Shown in pieces: positions 1 through 6,491 of a stretch of 20,836 nucleotides of DNA. The position numbers were made by a program, and so were the translations under genes. Position 1 is the first letter of the stretch. Every line of letters begins with the position of its first letter. Source of the DNA: an uncultured Bacillota bacterium (GTDB lineage Bacteria > Bacillota_I > Bacilli_A > RF39 > UBA660); contig CAMNHZ010000011.1 of assembly GCA_946540075.1 (NCBI GenBank), positions 1 to 20,836 on the forward strand, in the 5' to 3' direction. The notes under the pieces were generated by a model that was not told the DNA's origin, did not search any database, and saw only the letters and a program-made list of their open reading frames with translations.

Positions 1-621
1 GAATCAAGTGATGCTGGGGGATATTCATTAGTAAGTTTTATGATAAAAGGTGATAGTGTTTATTCTAAACTTAAATATGAAAGTGGTGCTCATCGTGTTC
101 AGAGAGTTCCTGCAACAGAGACACAAGGAAGAGTTCATACTTCAACTGCGACAGTACTTGTAATGCCTGAGGCAGAAGAATTAGATTTTGAACTTGATAT
201 GAATGAAGTTAGAATTGATATTACTCGTGCATCTGGTAATGGTGGTCAAGGAGTTAATACGACTGACTCTGCAGTTAGACTTACTCATGAACCTACTGGA
301 CTAGTTGTATATTCACAAACAGAAAGATCACAAATTAAGAATAAAGAAAAAGCTATAAAGATACTTAAGACTAGACTATTTGATTTAAAGAATAGAGAAA
401 GAGAACAAGAATTAGGTGCTGAAAGAAGAAGTAAAATAGGTACTGGAGATCGTAGTGAAAAGATAAGAACATATAATTATCCTCAAAATCGTGTAACTGA
501 TCATAGAATTGGTTTTACTACTAATACATTAGATAGAGTTATGGAAGGGGATCTTTCTAAGATTATTGATGCTTTGATAAAAGAAGATCAAGCTCGTAAA
601 TTAGCAGGTGAAAATGAATAA
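1..621 (+). CDS. prfA: Peptide chain release factor 1 (RF1), 3' part
   Basis: The 5' end lies outside the window; the frame is open from base 1, and the first in-frame ATG (position 40) is an internal Met. RF1 recognises UAA and UAG stops and triggers release of the finished peptide on the ribosome. The visible part begins in domain 2 and contains the RF1 signature HRVQRVPATETQGR (about codons 27-40) and the catalytic GGQ tripeptide at bases 241-249, in the context SGNGGQGVN. The basic C-terminal helix region follows (ERSQIKNKEKA, then IRTYNYPQNRVTDHRIG). The codon-recognition PxT motif would be upstream and is not seen. The wording VQRVPATETQGR fits RF1 rather than RF2. It overlaps prmC by 8 bases, and PrmC methylates the Gln of GGQ, so the pair is functionally coherent. 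Confidence 0.97.
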   Translation, partial: ESSDAGGYSLVSFMIKGDSVYSKLKYESGAHRVQRVPATETQGRVHTSTATVLVMPEAEELDFELDMNEVRIDITRASGNGGQGVNTTDSAVRLTHEPTGLVVYSQTERSQIKNKEKAIKILKTRLFDLKNREREQELGAERRSKIGTGDRSEKIRTYNYPQNRVTDHRIGFTTNTLDRVMEGDLSKIIDALIKEDQARKLAGENE

Positions 622-1390
622 AATAGAGGCAATAAAGAAGTTAGAAGATAAGGGTTTATCTTCTAATTTTGTAGATTATTTAGATAAGTATCTAGTAGAT
701 AAGAGTAAGTTTGATGATGCAATTTATAGATTAATTAATGGTGAACCAATTCAGTATATAGTAGGTAATGTAGATTTCTATGGATTATTATTTAATGTTA
801 ATAAGAATGTATTAATACCTAGATTTGAAACTGAAGAATTAGTTGATTATACTATAAAGTATATTAATAAATACTTTGATAATGATGATATAGATATATT
901 AGATATTGGTACTGGTAGTGGTTGTATCGCAATAACTCTAAATAAGATGGTTAATAATTCTAGAGTTGATGCTGTTGATATATCTCTTGATGCACTTGAT
1001 GTGGCTAAAGAGAATAATAAAATAAATAATACTAGTGTTAATTTTATTAAAAGTGATGTATTTAGTAATGTAGAGAAGAAATATGACATCATTATTAGTA
1101 ATCCACCATATATAGCTTATGATGAAGAAATTATGGATATAGTTAAGAATAATGAGCCACATAAAGCTTTATATGCTAAAAATAATGGATTATATTTTTA
1201 TGAATTAATATTAAGTCAGGTATCATCATATATTAAAGAAAAAAGTATAATTGCTTTTGAGATAGGTAGAACTCAAGCAGATGATATAAAATTACTTGCA
1301 AAGAAGTATTTAAATAAAAGTGAAGTTATAGTAAAAAAAGATATGCAAGGTAATAATAGGTTTGTTTTTATAATTAATATATTTGATTAA
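614..1390 (+). CDS. prmC: Release factor glutamine methyltransferase PrmC
   Basis: This SAM-dependent N5-glutamine methyltransferase modifies the GGQ glutamine of RF1 and RF2. The protein has 258 residues, close to the family norm of about 280. It has an N-terminal helical release-factor binding region (1-75), the SAM-binding motif DIGTGSG at 97-103 and the diagnostic NPPY catalytic motif at 163-166 (IIISNPPYIAYDEE). I chose ATG 614 over an in-frame GTG at 608 because AGGTG at 605-609 gives an SD-like site just ahead of 614. It overlaps the end of prfA by 8 bases, so translation is probably coupled. The prfA-prmC order is conserved in Firmicutes. Confidence 0.96.
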   Translation: MNKIEAIKKLEDKGLSSNFVDYLDKYLVDKSKFDDAIYRLINGEPIQYIVGNVDFYGLLFNVNKNVLIPRFETEELVDYTIKYINKYFDNDDIDILDIGTGSGCIAITLNKMVNNSRVDAVDISLDALDVAKENNKINNTSVNFIKSDVFSNVEKKYDIIISNPPYIAYDEEIMDIVKNNEPHKALYAKNNGLYFYELILSQVSSYIKEKSIIAFEIGRTQADDIKLLAKKYLNKSEVIVKKDMQGNNRFVFIINIFD

Positions 1391-1430
1391 AAGATATATT
1401 TGTAGTATTATTAGATTGAGGTGACTAATA

Positions 1431-1880
1431 ATGGTAAGTACAATTGATGATTTTATAAAACTTATGTCAGATGGAAATGAAGAAGTTAGTAAATTAATAA
1501 GAGAGTTTCTTAAAGATAAAATATCTACTAATGTATTATTTGATGCTTACGAATTAGGTATTTGGGGAGAAAACTTCTTAAAACTATATAAAGATTGTTC
1601 AGATGGAGATATTGAAAAATTAGAACATACTATTATAGTTTTAAAAAATAAAGGATATTCTGATAGTGAAATAAATGCAAATCTTTTGTTAGATAAACCG
1701 GAGCCATTTGTTGTAACTAATTCTGCTTTAATGGAAGAAAACAATGTACATAACGGTTATTTTGGACCACTTATGAGAGGTTGGGATAAATTCATTGAAC
1801 AAAATAGAAAAATAGTTATACCAAACATAGAACAAAAATATATAGACCAAAAATTAGGGAAAATGACTCATAATCGATAA
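1431..1880 (+). CDS. Hypothetical protein, 149 aa
   Basis: I do not recognise the family. The product is 149 residues, apparently soluble and mostly helical, with no signal peptide or membrane segment. The first half looks like a small helical bundle (FLKDKISTNVLFDAYELG, then a helix ending IIVLKNKGYSD). The C-terminal third is rich in Asn, Gln and Lys. It starts at ATG 1431 with GAGGTG at 1418-1423, spaced 7 bases. It lies 40 bases after prmC with no obvious promoter between them, so it is probably the last gene of a prfA-prmC transcript. A terminator overlaps its stop codon. Confidence 0.75.
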   Translation: MVSTIDDFIKLMSDGNEEVSKLIREFLKDKISTNVLFDAYELGIWGENFLKLYKDCSDGDIEKLEHTIIVLKNKGYSDSEINANLLLDKPEPFVVTNSALMEENNVHNGYFGPLMRGWDKFIEQNRKIVIPNIEQKYIDQKLGKMTHNR

Positions 1881-1895
1881 AAATGAGTCTTTTTT
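1865..1895 (+). terminator. Rho-independent terminator after the 149-aa gene
   Basis: A perfect 7-bp stem, GACTCAT (1865-1871) with ATGAGTC (1883-1889), has an 11-base loop and is followed by six T (1890-1895). The stop codon of the upstream gene lies in the loop. It closes the prfA-prmC unit. Confidence 0.8.
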
Positions 1896-1968
1896 ATTAA
1901 AAAAAGTGCTAAAAAAGCTATATAAATCAACAAATTTTAAAAAAAATCAAAAAAAATGCAAAAATAAT

Positions 1969-1997
1969 TTGACAAATACGAACAAATGTGTTAGTAT
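1969..1997 (+). promoter_or_regulatory. Sigma-A type promoter of the adhesin-sortase operon
   Basis: TTGACA (1969-1974), a perfect -35, is separated by 17 bases from TAGTAT (1992-1997) as -10. The transcription start would fall near 2004, leaving a leader of about 20 bases with a strong AGGGGGAG ribosome-binding site at 2011-2018. This is the best -35 match in the window and suggests strong expression. Confidence 0.85.
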
Positions 1998-2024
1998 AAG
2001 GGCCACAAAGAGGGGGAGATGTAT

Positions 2025-3818
2025 ATGAAAACATTAAAAAACAATCTTAAATTAGTTGCAACAATGATATTAACATTTGTTGTTATGTTGTCGAGTGTTT
2101 CAGCAGCACCATCAACATTAACTGCAAGCGGAAGTTCATCATATGGAAGTTTTGTAGCAGGAACTCACTGGACTTATAAAACTGCTAGTGATGGTACTCA
2201 ATTATACTGTTTAGATCATTATAAACAAGTACCAAGTAATACTAAATATAAATTTGCAGGTTATCTAGATGCAGGATATGCATATATTATTGCTAACGGA
2301 TATCCTAATAAGAAATTTACAGGAAATAAGAAATATGATCACTATATTACTCAAGGTGCTATGCACTGGTATATCGATCGTATTAATGGAGTATCAGATA
2401 GTAAGAAAGGTCAAATGACAGCTGCATTTAAAAAAAATGGTAGCGACCCACATAAATTAAGACCTTATATGAAAAAACTTGTTGAAGGAGCTTTAGCTGC
2501 TAGAAAAACACCTTATGTTACTCCAACAGGAAGTATTAGTACTTCATCTAAAGTAATGACATTAGCTAGTAATCGTACTTACTTTATATCAAGTCCAATA
2601 ACTGTAAAAACAACTGGAACTATTAAATCATTAAAAGTATCAGTTGCTTCAGGGCCACAAGGTACTGTATTAGTTGATGGAAATGGTAATGTAAAATCAA
2701 GTTTCAAAAATGGAGATACATTCTATGTAAAAGTTCCAACTAGTACATTAAATGCTTTATCAGCAAATGTAAAAATTACTATGTCAGGAACAGGAACTAT
2801 TGCAAGAGCTGCTAAGTATGTACCAGTAAGTAATGCTGCAGCACAAAGCTTAGTTTATTCTAAATTAGTTGTTACAGATAATAATTTTGGTAATAGTTTA
2901 GATTTCACTTTAACATCTGGACGTGCTGAAATTAGTAAAACTGATATTACAACAGGAGCTGAATTACCAGGAGCTAAGTTAACTATTAAAAATAGTAATG
3001 GTGGAGTTGTTGATTCATGGATTTCTACAAATCAAAAACATGTAGTTAAGAACTTACCAGAAGGTACATATACATTAACTGAAGAAATTGCTCCAGACGG
3101 ATATGTTAGAGCAAGTAATATAACATTTACAGTTAAGAATAATCAAGTTACACCAGTTAAAATGGTAGACGATTATACAAAAATTGATATAAGTAAAAGA
3201 GATATCGCAACAGGAGCTGAATTACCAGGAGCTAAATTAAAAATAATAGATGCAAATGGAAAAGTAGTTGCTGAATGGGTATCTACAGATAAACCAAAAA
3301 GAATAGAAAAATTAAAAGTTGGAGATTACACACTAGTTGAAGAAACTGCTCCAGACGGATACGTTAGAGCAGAATCAGTAAAATTTACTGTAAAAGAAAC
3401 TGGTGAAATCACAACAGTTGTAATGATTGATGACTTTACTAAAATTGATATTAGTAAACAAGACGTTACAAATAAAAAAGAATTACCAGGGGCAAAATTA
3501 AAAATATATGATGAAGCAGGTAACCTAATTGCCGAATGGACTTCATCTGATAAACCAAAGAGAATAGAAAAATTAAAAGTTGGTAAATATAAGTTAGTAG
3601 AGGAAGTAGCCCCAGAAGGTTATGTATTAAGTAAAGAAGCTGTACAATTTGAAATTAAAGAAACTGGAGAGGTACAATCTGCACTTATGTATAATACACC
3701 ACTTACACCTGCACCAGATACCGGTTTCCACCCAGGATTATTTACATACATCATAGCAACTTTACTAGGATGTTTCGGAATAAGTATGGTATACTGGAAT
3801 GCAAAGAAAGAACAATAG
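2025..3818 (+). CDS. Thioester-domain (TQXA) surface adhesin with three CnaB/SpaA isopeptide domains and APDTG sorting signal
   Basis: This is a predicted wall-anchored adhesin of 597 residues. I start at ATG 2025 because the SD AGGGGGAG (2011-2018) directly abuts the alternative ATG 2019 but is 6 bases from 2025. Residues 1-28 form a signal peptide ending near SVSAA. Residues 40-165 look like a thioester domain: Cys62 in QLYCLDH and Gln110 in the TQGA motif are the pair that forms the internal thioester in this family, used for covalent binding to host amines. Residues about 166-300 form a beta-rich linker domain. Three CnaB-type repeats follow (about 301-385, 386-472, 473-558). Their candidate isopeptide Lys / catalytic Glu / acceptor residues are 305/353/Asp382, 391/439/Asp469 and 478/526/Asn557. 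The C-terminus has APDTG (563-567), a hydrophobic stretch and the tail NAKKEQ, a sortase signal with Ala in place of Leu. The stop overlaps the sortase start by 20 bases. Domain calls come from motifs only. Confidence 0.92.
   Translation: MKTLKNNLKLVATMILTFVVMLSSVSAAPSTLTASGSSSYGSFVAGTHWTYKTASDGTQLYCLDHYKQVPSNTKYKFAGYLDAGYAYIIANGYPNKKFTGNKKYDHYITQGAMHWYIDRINGVSDSKKGQMTAAFKKNGSDPHKLRPYMKKLVEGALAARKTPYVTPTGSISTSSKVMTLASNRTYFISSPITVKTTGTIKSLKVSVASGPQGTVLVDGNGNVKSSFKNGDTFYVKVPTSTLNALSANVKITMSGTGTIARAAKYVPVSNAAAQSLVYSKLVVTDNNFGNSLDFTLTSGRAEISKTDITTGAELPGAKLTIKNSNGGVVDSWISTNQKHVVKNLPEGTYTLTEEIAPDGYVRASNITFTVKNNQVTPVKMVDDYTKIDISKRDIATGAELPGAKLKIIDANGKVVAEWVSTDKPKRIEKLKVGDYTLVEETAPDGYVRAESVKFTVKETGEITTVVMIDDFTKIDISKQDVTNKKELPGAKLKIYDEAGNLIAEWTSSDKPKRIEKLKVGKYKLVEEVAPEGYVLSKEAVQFEIKETGEVQSALMYNTPLTPAPDTGFHPGLFTYIIATLLGCFGISMVYWNAKKEQ
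2925..3698 (+). repeat. Three tandem CnaB-domain coding repeats of about 255-260 bp
   Basis: Three in-frame units start near 2925, 3180 and 3438. Units 1 and 2 share the near-identical coding stretch for TGAELPGAKL (about 2949 and 3207) and for APDGYVRA (about 3082 and 3349). Units 2 and 3 share the coding stretch for DKPKRIEKLKVG (about 3289 and 3551). The patchy identity suggests duplication followed by divergence or gene conversion. Confidence 0.88.
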
Positions 3819-4470
3819 TTTAGAAAAGCGAAGCCAGTATATAAAAATTGGCTTCCTTTTTCTTATCATAGCTTTATTGATTGTTAACCTTGATTACTTT
3901 AGTACAAAGAAAATTCATGCTTGGGATACAATCAATAATAAGATATATTTTAGTAGTAAGGAAGTAAAACAATATCAACCAGAAAAAATAGATGAAAAGA
4001 AAGAAGAAACTACTGAAACTACTGAAACGAAAGAAGAAACTAAATCCGAAACTACAAGTGATTATTATGTAGGATATATTGAGATACCAAAGATTGGATT
4101 AAAACGTGGATTCGCACCATTTGGTTCTCCAAATAATACTATATCTAAAAATGTAACTATTTTACCAACAAGTGTATATCCTGATGTTGACAAAGGAAAC
4201 TTTATTCTAGCTGCTCACTCAGGAACAGGATCAATTGCTTATTTCAAAGATCTATACAGATTAGGTAAAGGAGATACAGTAACAATCTATTATAGAAACA
4301 CAAAATATACTTATAAAATTGTTGATATCTATGATGTTAAAAAAACTGGAACAGTATCTGTTTACAGAAGTTACAATGAAACTACACTTACGTTAGTTAC
4401 ATGTACTTATAACAGAAATGATAAACAAACAATTTATATAGCAAATCTTATTAATAAATCAAATTACTAA
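3799..4470 (+). CDS. Sortase, probably dedicated to the upstream adhesin
   Basis: This is a 223-residue membrane-bound transpeptidase expected to cleave the neighbouring sorting signal and attach the adhesin to peptidoglycan. A single N-terminal membrane segment (about 16-32) is followed by a Glu/Thr/Lys-rich stalk (60-86) and the sortase beta-barrel (about 88-218). His140 in LAAHSG and Cys202 in TLVTCTY match the catalytic His and Cys. The nearest Arg to the active-site Cys is Arg206, only four residues downstream. The strand where the catalytic Arg usually sits reads KQTIYIANL, with no Arg. The start ATG 3799 lies inside the end of the adhesin gene (20-base overlap) with only a weak SD, so translation is probably coupled. 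The family assignment is firm; the subclass is not resolved. Confidence 0.93.
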   Translation: MQRKNNSLEKRSQYIKIGFLFLIIALLIVNLDYFSTKKIHAWDTINNKIYFSSKEVKQYQPEKIDEKKEETTETTETKEETKSETTSDYYVGYIEIPKIGLKRGFAPFGSPNNTISKNVTILPTSVYPDVDKGNFILAAHSGTGSIAYFKDLYRLGKGDTVTIYYRNTKYTYKIVDIYDVKKTGTVSVYRSYNETTLTLVTCTYNRNDKQTIYIANLINKSNY

Positions 4471-4493
4471 TAATATAAAGGAGGGTGATTACA

Positions 4494-5909
4494 ATGGCAG
4501 AATTAACATTTATCGAAAAATTATCTAAGTTAATATCTAACTTTAATGGAATGACAGTAATGCTTATGTTATTATCTATCATTTTAATGGTAATTGTATA
4601 TATGTTAAATAATAAAGGACGTAAATATAGTTATCTTGCATATTCTTTAATTATAATAATATGTGGATTTATATTTAAAAACTCATTATTTAATCTAATA
4701 GATATGTTTATCGAAAGAATGTTTTACTTATTCTATTTTCCAACTGGTGCTATATATATGATCACCCTAGTTATTAGTCACGTAATAGTAATATACAGTA
4801 TAGGAAAAAAAGATGTTGATAAAATTACAAAATATATTAACTTTACTGGATTTACATTAATTCAAATAATATGTATTAATATCTTAAGTTATTTATCTAA
4901 TAATAAAGTAAATTTAACTAATGAGCTTAAGTTTATAAATAATAGAACTATGATTGGTATGTTAGAACTTAGTATGTTAGTATTCACATTATGGATGGGT
5001 ATTCTAATTACAAGAGCTATAATTAATGCGTTAACTTATTCTGTATTATCAAATGAATATGATGCATTAAAAGAAACAGAAAAAGAAACAGTTTTAGAAA
5101 ATACAGTAAGTTACCAACCAATGTTTAATAAACTTAATAATGTTTTAGCAGCAGTTAAAACTTTTAAACCAGAGATTAATATTAAAACAAAGGAAAAACC
5201 TATTATAGTTGCTCCAGTAGAACCTATTTATAATGATAATTATGTAAAACCTACTGCCACACCTAATGTAGTTCCTAATATAGTTAATGAATCTAAATTT
5301 AAAGATACATTTAATTATGATAGTAAGAAAGAAAATATTATGGATTTCTTATTAAAACCACAACATATAGATTCTAATAAAGCAGAAGAGTATAATATTC
5401 CAACTGATGAAATTATCAATGATAATAATACAAAATTAGAAGAACAACCACAATATGCTGAAGTAACTAATGAAAGATTAAATACTTACCAATTAGATAA
5501 TCAAGAAATGAATACAGTAAGTGAGAATATAATTGCTTCAGAAGCAAAAGATTCTACTTCATCTGTTACTTTAACTACAGAAAAAGATATTACACCAAAA
5601 CAAAAAGTATATGATCCTAATAAAGAAATTATTGAATTTAACTGGAGTGAAGGAATTGTTAAAGCTTTAAACATTCCTGCTGAACCAATTATCAATGATG
5701 TTAATGATAAATTAGTTATTGATAATATTGATAAAGAAACTCCACTTGAAGAAACATTTCTTAATACTGAGATAAAGGAAAATAAACCAGTTATCAAGAA
5801 AACTAATATTAAAGAAATGTATCAAAAATTTATTCATGGTGAAAATACTGATGATTATAGTTTAGATGACTATAAAGAATTAAGAAAGTATATATTGACA
5901 CAAAAATAG
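4494..5909 (+). CDS. Unknown multi-pass membrane protein with long cytoplasmic Asn/Glu-rich tail
   Basis: I do not recognise the family. The protein has 471 residues. The start is ATG 4494, because the SD AAAGGAGGGTG (4478-4488) covers the alternative GTG 4485. Residues 1-181 hold about five hydrophobic segments (roughly 20-38, 46-64, 78-102, 115-134, 153-178). Positive residues after segments 1 and 3 (NNKGRK, GKKDVDK) suggest the N-terminus is outside and the remaining 290 residues are cytoplasmic. That tail is low in complexity and rich in Asn, Glu, Lys, Ile and Pro, and ends in a probably structured segment (IKEMYQKFIHGENTDDYSL, about 439-457, then a short helix). It lies 23 bases after the sortase gene, in the same operon. 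A role in sorting, scaffolding or signalling for the adhesin is only inferred from position. Confidence 0.85.
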   Translation: MAELTFIEKLSKLISNFNGMTVMLMLLSIILMVIVYMLNNKGRKYSYLAYSLIIIICGFIFKNSLFNLIDMFIERMFYLFYFPTGAIYMITLVISHVIVIYSIGKKDVDKITKYINFTGFTLIQIICINILSYLSNNKVNLTNELKFINNRTMIGMLELSMLVFTLWMGILITRAIINALTYSVLSNEYDALKETEKETVLENTVSYQPMFNKLNNVLAAVKTFKPEINIKTKEKPIIVAPVEPIYNDNYVKPTATPNVVPNIVNESKFKDTFNYDSKKENIMDFLLKPQHIDSNKAEEYNIPTDEIINDNNTKLEEQPQYAEVTNERLNTYQLDNQEMNTVSENIIASEAKDSTSSVTLTTEKDITPKQKVYDPNKEIIEFNWSEGIVKALNIPAEPIINDVNDKLVIDNIDKETPLEETFLNTEIKENKPVIKKTNIKEMYQKFIHGENTDDYSLDDYKELRKYILTQK

Positions 5910-5934
5910 TCTTAAAAAATAAGACTATTTTTCT
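5902..5934 (+). terminator. Rho-independent terminator closing the adhesin operon
   Basis: A perfect 13-bp stem (5902-5914 with 5920-5932) has a 5-base A loop and ends in T. The stop TAG (5907-5909) lies inside the left arm. The flanking A and T runs would let it work in both directions. Confidence 0.88.
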
Positions 5935-5960
5935 TATGTGTAAAGTATTATTAAAATTTG

Positions 5961-5989
5961 TTGACTAAAACTTTTTTTTATGTTACACT
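5961..5989 (+). promoter_or_regulatory. Promoter of the prepilin-like gene
   Basis: TTGACT (5961-5966), a 17-base spacer and TACACT (5984-5989). Transcription would start near 5996, 24 bases before the ATG, with SD GAGGAGGG at 6005-6012. It indicates that the prepilin is a single-gene unit. Confidence 0.78.
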
Positions 5990-6019
5990 TATCATGTAAA
6001 CATAGAGGAGGGAATTTGA

Positions 6020-6391
6020 ATGAAAAACAATAATAAAGGGTTTACACTTATCGAATTACTTGCAGTAATCGTAATCTTAGCTGTAATCGCATTAATTGCT
6101 ACACCATTAATTATGAACGTAATTAATAATGCAAGAGAAAATGCTTCTAAAGATGCAGCATACGGTTATATTGATGCAGTAGAAAAGAGTATGGTTGAAG
6201 GATTATATGCTAATCCAGATTCAACATTACCAACTACTGTTACTGATTCAACAATTTCAGTAAAAGGTACTAAACCACAAAACGTAAGCCTTACTATTAC
6301 TAGTGGAGCTGTAACTGGTGGTTATATTACTGTTAACGGATTCAGTTGGTCTGTAGATGCTAATGGTAAATTAACAAAGAAAGCTTCTTAA
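6020..6391 (+). CDS. Type IV prepilin-like protein (orphan)
   Basis: A 123-residue protein with a textbook prepilin N-terminus: short basic leader MKNNNKG, then FTLIELLAVIVILAVIALIA, with Glu at position 5 of the mature form. A prepilin peptidase would cut after Gly7. The long N-terminal helix runs to about residue 50 (NARENASKDAAYGYIDAVEKS). A small Thr/Ser/Val-rich globular part follows with no cysteines. It resembles Gram-positive pilins and pseudopilins of the type IV or competence families. It has its own promoter, a strong SD (GAGGAGGG, 7 bases from ATG) and its own terminator. No prepilin peptidase, assembly ATPase or polytopic PilC-like gene is in the window, so the machinery must be elsewhere. 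The pilin class is clear; whether it is a major pilin or a pseudopilin is not. Confidence 0.88.
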   Translation: MKNNNKGFTLIELLAVIVILAVIALIATPLIMNVINNARENASKDAAYGYIDAVEKSMVEGLYANPDSTLPTTVTDSTISVKGTKPQNVSLTITSGAVTGGYITVNGFSWSVDANGKLTKKAS

Positions 6392-6413
6392 TAGTTTAAG
6401 AATGTTTATTAAT

Positions 6414-6449
6414 AAAAAAGCAATTTAAGATTTCTAAATTGCTTTTTTT
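6414..6449 (+). terminator. Rho-independent terminator after the prepilin
   Basis: The stem GCAATTTA (6420-6427) with TAAATTGC (6435-6442) has a 7-base loop and is flanked by six A upstream and at least six T downstream, so it is probably bidirectional. The TTGC at its right end may also serve as part of the -35 of the next promoter. Confidence 0.87.
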
Positions 6450-6468
6450 ATTATTGGTATGATATAAT
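6439..6468 (+). promoter_or_regulatory. Extended -10 promoter of the YfhO-GtrA gene
   Basis: TGaTATAAT, with TG at 6460-6461 and the hexamer at 6463-6468, is 18 bases after TTGCTT (6439-6444). The -35 overlaps the upstream terminator. The SD AAGGGAG is at 6477-6483. Confidence 0.72.
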
Positions 6469-6491
6469 TTTTTTACAAGGGAGTAATGTTT

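Noticed and set aside
847..1162. Two overlapping minus-strand reading frames opposite prmC
   Set aside because: They lie wholly inside a clear prmC gene, have low-complexity Ile/Ser/Leu-rich translations and no SD. They are shadows of the AT-rich coding strand.
2925..3698. Tandem repeat as CRISPR or mobile element
   Set aside because: The repeats are long, in frame and encode CnaB domains; there are no spacers, transposase or inverted ends.
5501..5797. 98-codon minus-strand frame opposite the membrane-protein tail
   Set aside because: It is contained in the sense gene, has no SD or promoter, and its translation looks like the reverse of the Asn/Glu-rich tail.
5961..6391. A complete type IV pilus or competence (comG) cluster
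   Set aside because: Only one prepilin gene is present; neighbours on both sides are unrelated and separately transcribed.
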